64,000 nucleotides of DNA, taken from Enterobacter cloacae subsp. cloacae ATCC 13047. GTDB lineage: Bacteria > Pseudomonadota > Gammaproteobacteria > Enterobacterales > Enterobacteriaceae. Of the stretch, positions 9,538-20,883 are shown one piece after another. A model generated the notes under the pieces. The model saw nothing but the letters and a program-made list of their open reading frames with translations, did not search any database and had not been told where the DNA came from. The translations under genes and the position numbers were made by a program. The DNA lies in the NCBI RefSeq assembly GCF_000025565.1, contig NC_014121.1:806001-870000 (forward strand). The letters are read 5' to 3'. Position 1 is the stretch's first letter; each line of letters starts with the position of its first letter.

Positions 9538-10080
9538 AATGGTGCGGTCAAACTGCTCGTTCAGCACTTCACCCATTGCCAGGTAGATAGCGCTTGCGCC
9601 GCAAACCAGACCAATCCAGCCTGCAACGTGAACGATGCCTTCGTTGTCCACCAGATGACCAATCGCCAACAGGGCGAACAGCACGGTCAGGCTCAGGAAG
9701 ACAAACTGCAGTGCGCGGTTACCCTTGAGGGTGCCAAAGAACATGAACAGGGTGAAGACACCCCACAGGCCCAGGTAAACGCCCAGGAAATGGGCGTTTG
9801 CCGCCTCTGCCAGGCCCATTTTAGGCATCAGCAGAATGGCGACCAGGGTCAGCCAGAAAGAACCGTAAGAGGTAAAGGCGGTTAAGCCGAAGGTATTGCC
9901 TTTCTTATATTCCAGCAGGCCCGCGAAGATTTGCGCGATACCGCCGTAAAAAATGCCCATCGCCAGGATAATGCCGTCCATCGGGAACATCCCGATGTTG
10001 TGCAGGTTCAGCAGAATGGTGGTCATGCCAAAACCCATCAGGCCCAGCGGAGCCGGATTAGCCAACTTAGTGTTGCCCAT
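9514..10080 (-). CDS. satP: Succinate-acetate/proton symporter SatP
   Basis: A 188-residue inner-membrane protein of the AceTr (GPR1/FUN34/YaaH) family with six predicted membrane segments. The family signature NPAPLGLMGFGMTT is at residues 8-21. E. coli SatP (188 aa) imports acetate and succinate with protons. The ATG at 10080 has AGGAC-type spacing upstream (TTTTTGAGGACTT). It is convergent with and overlaps the MFS transporter gene. In K-12, yaaW and yaaI lie between satP and dnaK; here they are missing. Confidence 0.97.
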   Translation of the reverse strand: MGNTKLANPAPLGLMGFGMTTILLNLHNIGMFPMDGIILAMGIFYGGIAQIFAGLLEYKKGNTFGLTAFTSYGSFWLTLVAILLMPKMGLAEAANAHFLGVYLGLWGVFTLFMFFGTLKGNRALQFVFLSLTVLFALLAIGHLVDNEGIVHVAGWIGLVCGASAIYLAMGEVLNEQFDRTILPIGEKH

Positions 10081-10225
10081 AAGTCCTCAAAAAAATCATC
10101 ATTAATATGGTGAAATGGTTAAACCCGCGACAGTACTCCCTGAAGGGGCGCGGCATCATAATGGGCGCAAACGATGCCGTCTATGATCTCGTCAGGGTGA
10201 AATTAAAATTTTTTTTATCCTTCCC

Positions 10226-10262
10226 CCCTTGATGGATGACGTTGCGACCCCATCTTGTAAGC
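10226..10262 (+). promoter_or_regulatory. dnaK P1, sigma-32 (heat-shock) promoter
   Basis: The sequence CTTGATG (10228-10234), 13 bp, CCCCATCT (10248-10255) matches the RpoH consensus CTTGAA-N13-15-CCCCAT. It sits at the same place as E. coli dnaK P1, about 120 bp before the start codon. Confidence 0.85.
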
Positions 10263-10302
10263 AACCGCAGTGTGTGGACCTGAAAAAAATCAAATGTGGG
10301 CA

Positions 10303-10336
10303 GTTGAAAAAGCACGTTCTGCCCTTATTACAGGTA
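10303..10336 (+). promoter_or_regulatory. dnaK P2, second sigma-32 promoter
   Basis: GTTGAAA (10303-10309) and CCCTTATT (10322-10329), 12 bp apart, resemble the E. coli dnaK P2 heat-shock promoter. The match at -10 is weaker than in P1. Confidence 0.65.
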
Positions 10337-10377
10337 CACAACCACATGTTGACTGAATTTTTAGTGGAGACGTTTAG

Positions 10378-12291
10378 ATGGGTAAAATTATTGGTATCGA
10401 CCTGGGTACTACCAACTCTTGTGTAGCGATTATGGATGGCACTACTGCACGTGTGCTGGAAAACGCCGAGGGCGATCGCACCACGCCTTCTATCATTGCC
10501 TATACCCAGGATGGTGAAACTCTGGTTGGTCAGCCGGCTAAACGTCAGGCAGTGACGAACCCGCAAAACACCCTGTTTGCGATTAAACGCCTGATCGGCC
10601 GCCGCTTCCAGGACGAAGAAGTTCAGCGTGACGTTTCTATCATGCCTTACAAAATCATCGCAGCAGATAACGGCGATGCATGGCTTGATGTGAAAGGCAC
10701 CAAAACAGCACCACCTCAGATCTCTGCTGAAGTGCTGAAAAAAATGAAGAAAACCGCAGAAGATTACCTGGGTGAGCCGGTAACTGAAGCAGTTATCACC
10801 GTTCCTGCGTACTTCAACGATGCTCAGCGTCAGGCAACCAAAGATGCTGGCCGTATCGCAGGTCTGGAAGTAAAACGTATCATCAACGAACCAACCGCTG
10901 CTGCTCTGGCTTACGGTCTGGATAAAGAAGTTGGCAACCGTACTATCGCGGTTTACGACCTGGGTGGTGGTACCTTCGATATCTCTATTATCGAAATTGA
11001 CGAAGTAGACGGCGAAAAAACCTTCGAAGTTCTGGCAACCAACGGTGATACGCACCTGGGTGGTGAAGACTTCGATACCCGTCTGATCAACTATCTCGTT
11101 GACGAATTTAAGAAAGATCAGGGCATTGACCTGCGTAACGACCCGCTGGCTATGCAGCGCCTGAAAGAAGCCGCTGAGAAAGCGAAGATCGAACTCTCTT
11201 CCGCTCAGCAGACCGACGTGAACCTGCCGTACATTACTGCAGACGCGACCGGTCCTAAGCACATGAACATCAAAGTGACCCGTGCGAAACTGGAAAGCCT
11301 GGTAGAAGACCTGGTGAACCGTTCTATCGAGCCACTGAAAGTTGCACTGCAGGATGCTGGCCTGTCCGTGTCTGATATCAACGACGTTATCCTCGTTGGT
11401 GGCCAGACCCGTATGCCAATGGTTCAGAAGAAAGTGGCTGAATTCTTTGGTAAAGAACCACGTAAAGACGTTAACCCGGATGAAGCAGTGGCAATTGGTG
11501 CTGCGGTTCAGGGCGGCGTGCTGACCGGTGATGTTAAAGACGTTCTGCTGCTGGACGTTACCCCACTGTCTCTGGGTATCGAGACCATGGGTGGCGTAAT
11601 GACGGCGCTGATCAGCAAAAACACCACCATCCCAACCAAGCACAGCCAGGTGTTCTCTACCGCTGAAGATAACCAGTCTGCGGTAACCATCCATGTGCTG
11701 CAGGGTGAGCGTAAGCGTGCGTCTGATAACAAATCTCTGGGTCAGTTCAACCTGGATGGTATTAACCCGGCACCACGCGGCATGCCGCAGATCGAAGTGA
11801 CCTTCGATATCGATGCTGACGGTATTCTGCACGTTTCCGCGAAAGACAAAAACAGCGGTAAAGAGCAGAAGATCACCATTAAGGCCTCTTCCGGTCTGAA
11901 CGAGGAAGAGATCCAGAAAATGGTTCGTGAAGCGGAAGCCAACGCGGAATCTGACCGTAAGTTCGAAGAACTGGTTCAGACCCGTAACCAGGGCGACCAT
12001 CTGCTGCACAGCACCCGTAAGCAGGTTGAAGAAGCAGGCGATAAACTGCCAGCGGAAGACAAAACTGCTATCGAAGCTGCACTGAGCGCGCTGGAAACGT
12101 CTCTGAAAGGCGAAGACAAAGCGGATATCGAAGCGAAGATGCAGGAGCTGGCACAGGCTTCTCAGAAGCTGATGGAAATCGCTCAGCAGCAGCATGCGCA
12201 GCAGCAGGCAGGCGCTGACGCTTCGGCGAACAACGCGAAAGACGACGACGTTGTCGACGCTGAGTTCGAAGAAGTTAAAGACAAAAAATAA
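10378..12291 (+). CDS. dnaK: Chaperone DnaK (Hsp70)
   Basis: A 637-residue cytosolic Hsp70 that binds exposed hydrophobic peptides in an ATP-dependent cycle with DnaJ and GrpE; it also restrains sigma-32. The nucleotide-binding domain starts [14 protein letters not shown], contains the phosphate motif [10 protein letters not shown] with the family threonine near 199, and the linker/substrate domain begins near [11 protein letters not shown] helical lid and the C-terminal EEVKDKK, used for substrate and co-chaperone contacts, are present. Codon use is strongly biased, as expected for abundant proteins. It forms an operon with dnaJ from two heat-shock promoters. Confidence 0.99.
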   Translation: MGKIIGIDLGTTNSCVAIMDGTTARVLENAEGDRTTPSIIAYTQDGETLVGQPAKRQAVTNPQNTLFAIKRLIGRRFQDEEVQRDVSIMPYKIIAADNGDAWLDVKGTKTAPPQISAEVLKKMKKTAEDYLGEPVTEAVITVPAYFNDAQRQATKDAGRIAGLEVKRIINEPTAAALAYGLDKEVGNRTIAVYDLGGGTFDISIIEIDEVDGEKTFEVLATNGDTHLGGEDFDTRLINYLVDEFKKDQGIDLRNDPLAMQRLKEAAEKAKIELSSAQQTDVNLPYITADATGPKHMNIKVTRAKLESLVEDLVNRSIEPLKVALQDAGLSVSDINDVILVGGQTRMPMVQKKVAEFFGKEPRKDVNPDEAVAIGAAVQGGVLTGDVKDVLLLDVTPLSLGIETMGGVMTALISKNTTIPTKHSQVFSTAEDNQSAVTIHVLQGERKRASDNKSLGQFNLDGINPAPRGMPQIEVTFDIDADGILHVSAKDKNSGKEQKITIKASSGLNEEEIQKMVREAEANAESDRKFEELVQTRNQGDHLLHSTRKQVEEAGDKLPAEDKTAIEAALSALETSLKGEDKADIEAKMQELAQASQKLMEIAQQQHAQQQAGADASANNAKDDDVVDAEFEEVKDKK

Positions 12292-12317
12292 TCGCCCTGA
12301 TGCAGGGTAATTAATCG

Positions 12318-12350
12318 GCACGGGCGTAGGAGAACTCTCCACGCCCGTGC
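12318..12350 (+). other. Intercistronic hairpin between dnaK and dnaJ
   Basis: A perfect 10-bp stem GCACGGGCGT / ACGCCCGTGC encloses a second small stem GGAG/CTCC. No T-run follows at once, so it is more likely an mRNA-stabilising or processing hairpin than a full terminator. In E. coli the short RNA tpke11 is annotated in the same gap; whether an RNA is made here is unknown. Confidence 0.6.
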
Positions 12351-12378
12351 TCGCATGTTAAGGGGCTTAAAAAAACCA

Positions 12379-13524
12379 ATGGCAAAGCAAGACTATTACG
12401 AGATTTTAGGCGTTCCGAAAACTGCGGAAGAGCGTGAAATCAAAAAGGCGTATAAGCGCCTGGCCATGAAATTCCACCCGGATCGCAACCAGGGTGACAA
12501 AGAGGCTGAAGCTAAATTTAAAGAGATCAAAGAAGCCTACGAAGTCCTGACCGATGCACAAAAACGTGCGGCCTATGACCAGTACGGTCACGCAGCCTTT
12601 GAACAGGGCGGCATGGGTGGCGGTGGATTCGGTGGCGGCGGCTTTGGCGGCGGCGCTGATTTCAGCGATATCTTTGGCGACGTTTTCGGCGATATCTTCG
12701 GTGGTGGCCGCGGTCGTCAACGCGCAGCGCGTGGTGCGGATCTGCGCTACAACATGGATCTGACGCTGGAAGAGGCTGTTCGCGGTGTCACCAAAGAGAT
12801 CCGTATCCCGACGCTGGAAGAGTGTGACGTTTGCCATGGCAGCGGTGCGAAAGCGGGTACGCAGCCACAAACCTGTCCAACCTGTCACGGTTCCGGTCAG
12901 GTGCAGATGCGTCAGGGCTTTTTCGCCGTTCAGCAGGCATGTCCGCACTGTCATGGTCGTGGGACGCTGATTAAAGATCCATGCACCAAATGCCACGGCC
13001 ACGGTCGCGTTGAGAAAACCAAAACCCTGTCCGTTAAAATCCCGGCTGGCGTAGATACGGGTGACCGCATCCGTCTGGCAGGTGAAGGCGAAGCAGGCGA
13101 GCACGGTGCACCAGCAGGCGATCTGTACGTTCAGGTTCAGGTGAAACAGCACGCTATCTTTGAGCGTGAAGGCAACAACCTCTACTGTGAAGTCCCGATC
13201 AACTTTGCTATGGCAGCGCTCGGTGGCGAAATAGAAGTGCCTACGCTGGATGGGCGCGTGAACCTGAAAATCCCAGGCGAAACGCAGACCGGTAAGCTGT
13301 TCCGCATGCGCGGTAAAGGCGTGAAATCCGTTCGCGGTGGTGCGCAGGGCGACCTGCTGTGCCGCGTGGTGGTTGAAACCCCGGTTGGCCTGAATGACAA
13401 GCAGAAACAGCTGTTAAAAGAGCTGCAGGAAAGCTTTGGCGGCCCGACGGGTGAGAAAAACAGCCCACGCTCCAAAAGCTTCTTCGATGGCGTCAAAAAA
13501 TTCTTCGATGATTTGACCCGCTAA
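12379..13524 (+). CDS. dnaJ: Co-chaperone DnaJ (Hsp40)
   Basis: A 381-residue partner of DnaK that delivers substrates and stimulates its ATPase. Domains in order: J domain with HPD at residues 33-35; a glycine/phenylalanine-rich stretch around 76-105; a zinc-binding region with four CxxCxGxG repeats at about 144-200 ([32 protein letters not shown]); and a C-terminal substrate-binding part. The ATG at 12379 gives the family start [12 protein letters not shown]; an in-frame ATG at 12355 would add eight foreign residues. It is cotranscribed with dnaK and ends in a strong terminator. Confidence 0.98.
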   Translation: MAKQDYYEILGVPKTAEEREIKKAYKRLAMKFHPDRNQGDKEAEAKFKEIKEAYEVLTDAQKRAAYDQYGHAAFEQGGMGGGGFGGGGFGGGADFSDIFGDVFGDIFGGGRGRQRAARGADLRYNMDLTLEEAVRGVTKEIRIPTLEECDVCHGSGAKAGTQPQTCPTCHGSGQVQMRQGFFAVQQACPHCHGRGTLIKDPCTKCHGHGRVEKTKTLSVKIPAGVDTGDRIRLAGEGEAGEHGAPAGDLYVQVQVKQHAIFEREGNNLYCEVPINFAMAALGGEIEVPTLDGRVNLKIPGETQTGKLFRMRGKGVKSVRGGAQGDLLCRVVVETPVGLNDKQKQLLKELQESFGGPTGEKNSPRSKSFFDGVKKFFDDLTR

Positions 13525-13550
13525 ATCGTTAGCTGGTAACTATCCTTTAA

Positions 13551-13578
13551 AAACCCGGAAGCGATTCCGGGTTTTTTA
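13551..13578 (+). terminator. Terminator of dnaKJ
   Basis: Perfect 10-bp stem AAACCCGGAA / TTCCGGGTTT with loop GCGA, followed by TTTATTTC. This is a textbook Rho-independent terminator. Confidence 0.9.
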
Positions 13579-13697
13579 TTTCTTGTTCGAAAGCTCGGTT
13601 AAACTGAGTATATATTCAATATTAATCTGTTTTTACCGATTTGTTTGCGCTGATATTATGGTTTTATCGAGGTATTGTTGTAAAAGAGAGAATTAAC

Positions 13698-14873
13698 GTG
13701 AAATTACTACACCGTTTTTTTAGCAGTGAAGCATCCGGCGGCGTGATCCTGATTATTGCTGCTGCGGCCGCGATGCTGCTCGCCAACATGGGCATGACGC
13801 GCGATCTCTATCACGCATTTCTGGAAACGCCCGTCGAGCTTAAGGTCGGCGCGCTGGAAATTAACAAGAACATGCTGCTGTGGATCAACGATGCGCTGAT
13901 GGCGGTGTTCTTCCTGCTGGTGGGGCTTGAGGTGAAACGTGAGCTGGTGATGGGCTCGTTAGCCAGCCGCCAGCGTGCAGCGTTTCCGGTGATCGCCGCC
14001 ATTGGCGGGATGGTTGTTCCGGCGCTGCTCTTCCTCGCGTTTGCCTGGCAGGATCCTGTCGCGCGTGACGGGTGGGCGATCCCGGCGGCAACGGATATCG
14101 CGTTTGCGCTTGGCGTTTTAGCGTTGCTCGGGAGCCGGGTTCCGGTTGCACTGAAAATCTTCCTGATGGCGCTGGCGATCATTGATGACCTGGGGGCTAT
14201 CGTCATTATCGCGCTGTTCTACACCAGCGATCTGTCGATTCTGTCGCTGAGCGTGGCAGCAGGGGCGATTGCCGTTCTGGCGCTGTTGAACATTTTCAAT
14301 GTCCGTCGCATTGGAATTTACATCCTTGTGGGGATGGTGTTGTGGACGGCGGTGCTGAAATCGGGTGTCCATGCCACGCTGGCCGGGGTGATCGTCGGCT
14401 TCTTTGTGCCGCTTAAGCCGCAGGAGGGTAAATCGCCGGCCAAACAACTGGAGCATGTGCTGCACCCGTGGGTCGCCTTTATGATCCTGCCACTGTTTGC
14501 GTTTGCCAACGCGGGCGTTTCTCTGGGAGGGGTTACGCTGGAGGGGCTCACTTCCGTGCTGCCGCTGGGTATTATTGCCGGGCTGTTTATTGGTAAACCG
14601 CTGGGGATCAGCCTGTTCTGCTGGCTGGCGCTGAAGCTTAAGCTGGCATCGTTGCCGAACGGCACAACATTTGGTCAGATTATGGCGGTCGGCGTGCTGT
14701 GCGGTATCGGATTTACCATGTCGATCTTTATCTCGACGCTGGCGTTTGGTGCAAACGCGCCTGAGCTGATTATCTGGGCAAAACTCGCCATTCTTATCGG
14801 TTCATTACTGGCCGCAGTTATTGGTTATACCTTATTGAAGGTGAAGTTGTCCGGGCAGGCCGTCCAGGCATAA
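13698..14873 (+). CDS. nhaA: Na+/H+ antiporter NhaA
   Basis: A 391-residue inner-membrane antiporter with twelve predicted segments that exchanges sodium or lithium for two protons and serves pH and salt tolerance. The ion-binding aspartates are Asp163-Asp164 in AIIDDLGAI, with Asp133 in [10 protein letters not shown]. The likely start is GTG at 13698, preceded by AAAGAGAG; it gives the family N-terminus [14 protein letters not shown], while an in-frame ATG-less extension to 13641 has no family match. In K-12, hokC lies between dnaJ and nhaA and is absent here. NhaR, encoded just downstream, is the expected activator. Confidence 0.96.
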   Translation: MKLLHRFFSSEASGGVILIIAAAAAMLLANMGMTRDLYHAFLETPVELKVGALEINKNMLLWINDALMAVFFLLVGLEVKRELVMGSLASRQRAAFPVIAAIGGMVVPALLFLAFAWQDPVARDGWAIPAATDIAFALGVLALLGSRVPVALKIFLMALAIIDDLGAIVIIALFYTSDLSILSLSVAAGAIAVLALLNIFNVRRIGIYILVGMVLWTAVLKSGVHATLAGVIVGFFVPLKPQEGKSPAKQLEHVLHPWVAFMILPLFAFANAGVSLGGVTLEGLTSVLPLGIIAGLFIGKPLGISLFCWLALKLKLASLPNGTTFGQIMAVGVLCGIGFTMSIFISTLAFGANAPELIIWAKLAILIGSLLAAVIGYTLLKVKLSGQAVQA

Positions 14874-14929
14874 CGGAAAACCGGGAGGAGGTCATTCTTC
14901 TCCCGATACACTCAGGGAGAGAAGACGCG

Positions 14930-15829
14930 ATGTCTCATTTGAATTACAACCATCTGTATTACTTCTGGCATGTTTACAAACAAGGCTCGGTGGTCGGGGC
15001 GGCAGAAGCTCTTTTTCTGACGCCACAAACTATCACCGGGCAAATCAAGGCTCTGGAAGAACGCCTGCAAGGCAAGCTGTTCAAGCGTAAAGGACGTGGC
15101 ATAGAGCCAAGCGAGTTGGGTGAACTGGTTTTTCGCTATGCGGACAAGATGTTTACCCTGAGCCAGGAGATGCTGGATATTGTTAACTACCGCAAAGAGT
15201 CTAATTTGCTGTTTGACGTGGGCGTGGCGGATGCCCTCTCGAAACGGCTGGTGAGCGGCGTGCTGGATGCGGCGGTGGTTGAAGACGATCAAATCCATTT
15301 GCGCTGTTTTGAATCCACACACGAGATGCTGCTGGAGCAGTTGAGCCAGCATAAGCTGGATATGATTATCTCGGATTGCCCCATCGACTCCACGCAGCAG
15401 GAGGGGCTGTTCTCGGTCAAGATTGGTGAATGCGGGGTAAGCTTCTGGTGCATTAACCCGCCTCCGGAAAAACCGTTCCCTGCCTGTCTGGAAGACCGCC
15501 GCTTGCTGGTGCCGGGAAGGCGCTCCATGCTGGGGCGTAAGCTGCAGAACTGGTTTAACTCTCAGGGGCTAAACGTGGAGATCCTGGGTGAGTTCGATGA
15601 TGCAGCACTGATGAAAGCGTTTGGTGAGGCGCACAACGCAATCTTTGTTGCGCCGACGCTGTACATGCACGATCTCTATTCGGATAACAAGATTACCGAG
15701 ATTGGCAGAGTCGATAACGTCATGGAGGAGTACCACGCCATCTTCGCCGAAAGGATGATTCAACACCCGGCGGTGCAGCGTATCTGTAACCGCGACTATT
15801 CGGCGCTGTTTACCCCGCCAGCAAACTGA
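14930..15829 (+). CDS. nhaR: Transcriptional activator NhaR (LysR family)
   Basis: A 299-residue LysR-type regulator. The N-terminal winged helix-turn-helix covers about residues 6-63 ([15 protein letters not shown], then the recognition region [20 protein letters not shown]), and an effector-binding domain follows. In E. coli it activates nhaA in response to sodium and also acts on osmC and pgaABCD. It lies 56 bp after nhaA in the same direction, as in E. coli, and probably shares its transcript. The downstream hairpin serves rpsT on the other strand as well. Confidence 0.97.
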   Translation: MSHLNYNHLYYFWHVYKQGSVVGAAEALFLTPQTITGQIKALEERLQGKLFKRKGRGIEPSELGELVFRYADKMFTLSQEMLDIVNYRKESNLLFDVGVADALSKRLVSGVLDAAVVEDDQIHLRCFESTHEMLLEQLSQHKLDMIISDCPIDSTQQEGLFSVKIGECGVSFWCINPPPEKPFPACLEDRRLLVPGRRSMLGRKLQNWFNSQGLNVEILGEFDDAALMKAFGEAHNAIFVAPTLYMHDLYSDNKITEIGRVDNVMEEYHAIFAERMIQHPAVQRICNRDYSALFTPPAN

Positions 15830-15832
15830 AGG

Positions 15833-15859
15833 TATAAAAAAACCCGCGTTAAGCGGGTT
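15833..15859 (-). terminator. Terminator of rpsT (shared gap with nhaR)
   Basis: A 7-bp stem AACCCGC / GCGGGTT with loop GTTAA. On the minus strand it is followed by seven T residues, so it mainly ends rpsT; on the plus strand only CTTT follows. Confidence 0.85.
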
Positions 15860-15886
15860 CTTTAAACAAGCAACAACAAGCGGCGA

Positions 15887-16183
<297 letters not shown>

Positions 16184-16196
16184 TCAAAGGCCGAGG

Positions 16197-16225
16197 AATA
16201 TGCCCTCTTTGCCTTCTTTTGTCAA
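16197..16225 (-). promoter_or_regulatory. rpsT P2 promoter (sigma-70)
   Basis: Read on the minus strand: TTGACA (16225-16220), 17 bp, CATATT (16202-16197). The -35 is a perfect consensus and the surrounding bases resemble the E. coli rpsT P2 region. Confidence 0.8.
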
Positions 16226-16419
16226 TGGATTTGTGCAAATAAGCGCCGTTAATTAGCGACGCTACGTTACGTAGTGATGGCGCAGGATTCTACCAGCTTG
16301 TCTTTCGTGAATACAGCTTTTCGGCATAAAAATCGCAGTTCCCGGACAGATTTTTTTGCTGTGAAAGGTCAGCATGATGAAATCATTACGGCTTTCTGTT
16401 TTGTGCAGACAATCGTCGG

Positions 16420-16448
16420 TTAACCTTAATCGCTGTACAAGGTATACT
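16420..16448 (+). promoter_or_regulatory. Candidate ribF promoter (sigma-70)
   Basis: TTAACC (16420-16425), 17 bp, TATACT (16443-16448), about 30 bp before the ribF start codon. It would drive ribF-ileS-lspA. Confidence 0.55.
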
Positions 16449-16477
16449 TTGGCGATTTTCACTGTTTTGAGCCAGAC

Positions 16478-17404
16478 ATGAAGCTGATACGCGGCATACA
16501 TAATCTCAGCAAAGCCCCCCACGGGTGCGTGCTGACCATTGGTAATTTCGACGGCGTGCATCGTGGGCATCAGGCGCTGTTGCAGGGATTGCGTAAAGAA
16601 GGGGAGGCACGTGGCCTGCCCGTGGTAGTGATGATTTTCGAGCCGCAGCCGCTGGAACTGTTCGCGGGCGATAAATCGCCTGCCCGACTTACTCGCCTGC
16701 GCGAGAAGTTGCGCTATCTGGCACAGTCCGGTGTGGACTACGTATTGTGTGTCCGTTTTGATCGTCGTTTTGCCGCGCTGACAGCACAAAATTTCGTCAG
16801 CGACCTGTTGGTCAAGCGCCTTGGCGTGCAGTTTCTCGCCGTGGGTGATGATTTCCGCTTTGGCGCTGGTCGTCAGGGCGATTTCTTGCTATTACAGAAG
16901 GCTGGCCTGGAATATGGTTTTGACGTCACCAGCGCGATGACCTTTTGCGAAGGTGGCGTGCGCGTCAGCAGTACGGCGGTTCGTCAGGCGCTGGCCAATG
17001 ATGAACTGGAGACCGCAGAGAATTTGCTGGGGCATCCGTTTACCATTTCTGGTCGTGTGGTTCATGGCGATGCGCTGGGCCGTACGATAGGTTTCCCGAC
17101 GGCGAATATACCGCTGCGTCGTCAGGTCTCCCCGGTTAAAGGGGTATATGCGGTGGAAGTGGCTGGACTGGGCGAGAAACCTTTTTACGGTGTCGCCAAT
17201 ATTGGCACACGTCCTACGGTCGCCGGTGTGCGGCAGCAGCTGGAAGTGCATCTGCTGGACGTTGTAATGGACCTCTACGGTCGCCATATAGATGTCATAC
17301 TGCGTAAAAAAATACGCAATGAGCAGCGATTTGCCTCGCTGGATGAACTAAAAGCGCAAATCGCGCGAGATGAATTAACGGCCCGCGAGTTTTTTGGGCT
17401 TTGA
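16478..17404 (+). CDS. ribF: Bifunctional riboflavin kinase / FAD synthetase
   Basis: A 308-residue cytosolic enzyme that phosphorylates riboflavin to FMN and then adenylates FMN to FAD. The N-terminal nucleotidyltransferase domain has the motif GNFDGVHRGH at residues 22-31 and ISSTAVR-like VSSTAVRQAL near 166; the C-terminal kinase domain shows GRTIGFPTANI. Slightly shorter than E. coli RibF (313 aa), chiefly at the C-terminus, which ends right after REFFGL. It opens the ribF-ileS-lspA cluster; ileS starts 45 bp downstream. Confidence 0.97.
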   Translation: MKLIRGIHNLSKAPHGCVLTIGNFDGVHRGHQALLQGLRKEGEARGLPVVVMIFEPQPLELFAGDKSPARLTRLREKLRYLAQSGVDYVLCVRFDRRFAALTAQNFVSDLLVKRLGVQFLAVGDDFRFGAGRQGDFLLLQKAGLEYGFDVTSAMTFCEGGVRVSSTAVRQALANDELETAENLLGHPFTISGRVVHGDALGRTIGFPTANIPLRRQVSPVKGVYAVEVAGLGEKPFYGVANIGTRPTVAGVRQQLEVHLLDVVMDLYGRHIDVILRKKIRNEQRFASLDELKAQIARDELTAREFFGL

Positions 17405-17449
17405 ACCCGGCTTAAATGCCTACGTGATAAATACGGAACCGAGAATCTG

Positions 17450-20266
17450 ATGAGTGACTATAAATCAACCCTGAATTTGCCGGAAACAGGGTTCCCGATG
17501 CGCGGCGATCTCGCCAAGCGCGAACCGGGAATGCTGGCGCGTTGGACCGATGATGACCTGTACGGCATCATTCGTGCAGCCAAGAAAGGCAAAAAAACCT
17601 TCATTCTGCATGATGGCCCTCCATATGCGAATGGCAGCATTCATATTGGTCACTCTGTTAACAAGATTCTGAAAGACATTATCGTGAAGTCCAAAGGACT
17701 CGCGGGATATGACTCGCCTTACGTTCCGGGTTGGGACTGCCACGGTCTGCCGATTGAACTGAAAGTTGAGCAGGAATTTGGTAAGCCGGGTGAGAAATTC
17801 ACCGCGGCGGAATTCCGTGCGAAATGCCGTGAATACGCGGCCACTCAGGTTGACGGCCAGCGTGCAGACTTTATTCGTCTGGGCGTGCTGGGCGACTGGT
17901 CGCATCCGTACCTGACCATGGACTTCAAAACCGAAGCCAACATCATCCGTGCGCTGGGTAAAATCATCGGCAATGGCCACCTGCACAAAGGCGCGAAGCC
18001 GGTGCACTGGTGCGTGGACTGCCGTTCTGCGCTGGCAGAAGCAGAAGTTGAGTATTACGACAAAACCTCGCCTTCAATCGACGTGGCCTTCGAAGCGGTC
18101 GATCAGGATGCGATCAAAGGTAAATTCGGCCTGCCGGGCGTAAGCGGCCCGATCTCGCTGGTTATCTGGACCACCACCCCATGGACGCTGCCTGCTAACC
18201 GTGCAATCTCCCTCTCCGGTGAGTTCGAATATGCACTGGTTCAGATTGACGGTCAGGCGCTGATCCTGGCGAAAGATCTGGTGGAAAGCGTGCTGAAACG
18301 CGCTAACATCACCGACTACACCGTGCTGGGCACCGTGAAGGGCGACGCGCTTGAGCTGATGCGTTTCAAACACCCGTTCCTGGACTTCGACGTTCCGGCA
18401 ATCCTGGGCGACCACGTGACGCTGGAAGCCGGTACCGGTGCAGTACATACCGCCGGTGGTCACGGTCCTGACGACTACAACATCAGCCTGAAATACGGTC
18501 TGGAAATCGCGAACCCGGTTGGTCCGGACGGCTCATACCTGCCTGGTACGTATCCATCGCTGGACGGTATCAACGTCTTCAAAGCGAACGACATCATCGT
18601 GGAGATGCTGCGTGAGCGCGGCGCGCTGTTGCACGTTGAGAAAATGCAGCACAGCTACCCGTGCTGCTGGCGTCACAAGACGCCGATCATCTTCCGTGCG
18701 ACCCCACAGTGGTTCGTCAGCATGGATCAGAAAGGCCTGCGCGAGCAGTCTCTGAAAGAGATCAAAGGCGTGCAGTGGATCCCGGACTGGGGCCAGGCAC
18801 GTATTGAATCCATGGTGGCTAACCGTCCTGACTGGTGTATCTCCCGTCAGCGTACCTGGGGCGTGCCGATGTCGCTGTTCGTGCATAAAGAGACGCACGA
18901 ACTGCACCCGAACACGCTGGAACTGATGGAAGAAGTGGCGAAGCGTGTTGAAGTTGATGGCATTCAGGCGTGGTGGGATCTCGATGCCCGCGATATCCTG
19001 GGCGCTGACGCGGACAACTACGAGAAAGTGCCAGATACCCTGGACGTGTGGTTCGACTCCGGATCTACTCACGCCTCCGTGGTTGACGTGCGCCCTGAGT
19101 TTGCCGGTCATGCGGCTGATATGTATCTGGAAGGTTCTGACCAACACCGTGGCTGGTTCATGTCATCGCTGATGATCTCCACCGCCATGAAAGGTAAAGC
19201 ACCTTACCGTCAGGTACTGACCCACGGTTTCACCGTTGATGGTCAGGGCCGTAAGATGTCCAAATCTATCGGTAATACCGTTTCTCCGCAGGACGTGATG
19301 AACAAACTGGGCGCAGACATTCTGCGTCTGTGGGTGGCATCTACTGACTATACCGGCGAAATGGCGGTATCAGATGAGATCCTGAAACGTGCTGCCGACA
19401 GCTATCGTCGTATCCGTAACACCGCGCGCTTCCTGCTGGCGAACCTGAATGGTTTCGATCCGGCAAAAGACATGGTGAAACCGGAAGAGATGGTGGTGCT
19501 GGATCGCTGGGCGGTGGGCTGTGCGAAAGCGGCGCAGGAAGATATCGTTAAGGCATATGAGTCTTACGATTTCCATGAAGTGGTGCAGCGCCTGATGCGC
19601 TTCTGCTCCATCGAGATGGGCTCGTTCTACCTCGACATCATCAAAGATCGCCAGTACACCGCGAAAGCGGACAGCGTGGCGCGTCGTAGCTGCCAGACTG
19701 CGCTGTATCACATCGCAGAAGCACTGGTGCGCTGGATGGCGCCAATTATGTCCTTCACCGCGGATGAAATCTGGGGCTACCTGCCAGGTGAGCGTGAGAA
19801 GTATGTCTTCACCGGCGAGTGGTATGAAGGTCTGTTCGATCTCTCCACTACCGAAGCGATGAACGATGCCTTCTGGGACGAGCTGCTGAAAGTGCGTGGC
19901 GAAGTGAACAAGGTCATTGAACAGGCGCGTGCTGACAAGAAAGTCGGTGGTTCTCTGGAAGCGGCAGTGACCCTGTACGCAGAACCTGAGCTGGCGGCCA
20001 AACTGACGGCGCTGGGCGATGAATTACGATTTGTCCTGTTGACCTCCGGTGCGAAAGTTGCGGATTATGCCGACGCTTCTGCTGATGCTCAGCAGAGCGA
20101 ACTGCTTAAAGGACTGAAAGTCGCACTGAGCAAAGCCGAAGGTGAGAAGTGCCCGCGCTGCTGGCACTACACCACCGATGTCGGCCAGGTGGCGGAACAC
20201 GCAGACATCTGCGGACGCTGTGTAAGCAACGTCGCCGGTGACGGCGAAAAACGTAAGTTTGCCTGA
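17450..20266 (+). CDS. ileS: Isoleucyl-tRNA synthetase
   Basis: A 938-residue class I aminoacyl-tRNA synthetase that charges tRNA-Ile and edits misactivated valine. The HIGH signature is at residues 65-68 ([10 protein letters not shown]), KMSKS at 602-606, and the inserted editing domain carries [13 protein letters not shown]. The C-terminal zinc knuckle CPRCWHY...CGRC is complete. Length equals that of E. coli IleS. The stop codon TGA overlaps the lspA start by one base (TGATG), so the two are translationally coupled. Confidence 0.99.
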   Translation: MSDYKSTLNLPETGFPMRGDLAKREPGMLARWTDDDLYGIIRAAKKGKKTFILHDGPPYANGSIHIGHSVNKILKDIIVKSKGLAGYDSPYVPGWDCHGLPIELKVEQEFGKPGEKFTAAEFRAKCREYAATQVDGQRADFIRLGVLGDWSHPYLTMDFKTEANIIRALGKIIGNGHLHKGAKPVHWCVDCRSALAEAEVEYYDKTSPSIDVAFEAVDQDAIKGKFGLPGVSGPISLVIWTTTPWTLPANRAISLSGEFEYALVQIDGQALILAKDLVESVLKRANITDYTVLGTVKGDALELMRFKHPFLDFDVPAILGDHVTLEAGTGAVHTAGGHGPDDYNISLKYGLEIANPVGPDGSYLPGTYPSLDGINVFKANDIIVEMLRERGALLHVEKMQHSYPCCWRHKTPIIFRATPQWFVSMDQKGLREQSLKEIKGVQWIPDWGQARIESMVANRPDWCISRQRTWGVPMSLFVHKETHELHPNTLELMEEVAKRVEVDGIQAWWDLDARDILGADADNYEKVPDTLDVWFDSGSTHASVVDVRPEFAGHAADMYLEGSDQHRGWFMSSLMISTAMKGKAPYRQVLTHGFTVDGQGRKMSKSIGNTVSPQDVMNKLGADILRLWVASTDYTGEMAVSDEILKRAADSYRRIRNTARFLLANLNGFDPAKDMVKPEEMVVLDRWAVGCAKAAQEDIVKAYESYDFHEVVQRLMRFCSIEMGSFYLDIIKDRQYTAKADSVARRSCQTALYHIAEALVRWMAPIMSFTADEIWGYLPGEREKYVFTGEWYEGLFDLSTTEAMNDAFWDELLKVRGEVNKVIEQARADKKVGGSLEAAVTLYAEPELAAKLTALGDELRFVLLTSGAKVADYADASADAQQSELLKGLKVALSKAEGEKCPRCWHYTTDVGQVAEHADICGRCVSNVAGDGEKRKFA

Positions 20267-20766
20267 TGAGTAAAACTCTCTGTTCAACAGGACTGCGCTG
20301 GCTGTGGCTGGTTGTGGTGGTGCTGATTATTGATCTGGGCAGCAAGTTCCTGATCCTCCAGAACTTTGCTCTGGGGGATACGGTTCCGCTGTTCCCGTCG
20401 CTTAACCTGCACTATGCGCGTAACTACGGTGCGGCGTTTAGCTTCCTTGCTGACAGCGGTGGCTGGCAGCGCTGGTTCTTTGCGGGTATTGCTATCGGTA
20501 TCTGTGTGGTGCTGGCGGTGTTGATGTACCGTTCGAAAGCGACGCAAAAGCTGAACAACATCGCCTATGCGCTGATCATTGGCGGCGCGTTAGGTAACCT
20601 GTTCGATCGCCTGTGGCATGGCTTTGTGGTCGATATGATCGACTTCTACGTCGGCGACTGGCACTTTGCGACCTTTAACCTCGCCGATAGCGCAATTTGT
20701 ATCGGTGCGGCGTTAATCGTGCTGGAAGGTTTCTTGCCGAAACCCGCCGCGAAAGAGCAGGCTTAA
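20266..20766 (+). CDS. lspA: Prolipoprotein signal peptidase (SPase II)
   Basis: A 166-residue inner-membrane aspartyl protease that cleaves the signal peptide of lipid-modified prolipoproteins before the lipobox cysteine. Four membrane segments are visible. The two catalytic aspartates lie in the conserved segments [14 protein letters not shown] and [11 protein letters not shown]. Length is close to E. coli LspA (164 aa). It overlaps the end of ileS by one base, and a REP pair separates it from fkpB. Confidence 0.98.
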   Translation: MSKTLCSTGLRWLWLVVVVLIIDLGSKFLILQNFALGDTVPLFPSLNLHYARNYGAAFSFLADSGGWQRWFFAGIAIGICVVLAVLMYRSKATQKLNNIAYALIIGGALGNLFDRLWHGFVVDMIDFYVGDWHFATFNLADSAICIGAALIVLEGFLPKPAAKEQA

Positions 20767-20774
20767 TTGTAAAT

Positions 20775-20851
20775 GCCGGGTGGCGCTGCGCTTACCCGGC
20801 CTACAGAATTTGTGGCCTCCCGTAGGCCCGGTAAGCGCAGCGCCACCGGGC
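20775..20851. repeat. REP pair (BIME) between lspA and fkpB
   Basis: Inverted units GCCGGGTGGCGCTGCGCTTA (20775 onward, to 20804) and its mirror with GGTAAGCGCAGCGCCACC (20822-20851). It sits inside a probable operon, so it may stabilise the upstream ribF-ileS-lspA mRNA or lower expression of downstream genes. Confidence 0.85.
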
Positions 20852-20883
20852 AACAGGTGACCCAAAACAAGCGAGCAATTTGC

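Larger units (their letters stand above)
10081..10377. promoter_or_regulatory. satP-dnaK intergenic region
   Basis: A 297-bp gap holding the satP promoter region (minus strand, not placed) and the dnaK heat-shock promoters listed separately. No further gene is visible; the poly-T tract near 10207-10216 lies just before the dnaK promoters. Confidence 0.6.

Noticed and set aside
10192..12342. A 716-codon open frame on the minus strand opposite dnaK
   Set aside because: Long antisense frames opposite dnaK are a known by-product of its strong codon bias. It has no ribosome-binding site and its composition is the mirror of dnaK.
16262..16274. Palindrome CTACGT-T-ACGTAG upstream of rpsT
   Set aside because: Short, and a similar TTACGTAG occurs upstream of yaaJ; could be chance, with no known binding protein.
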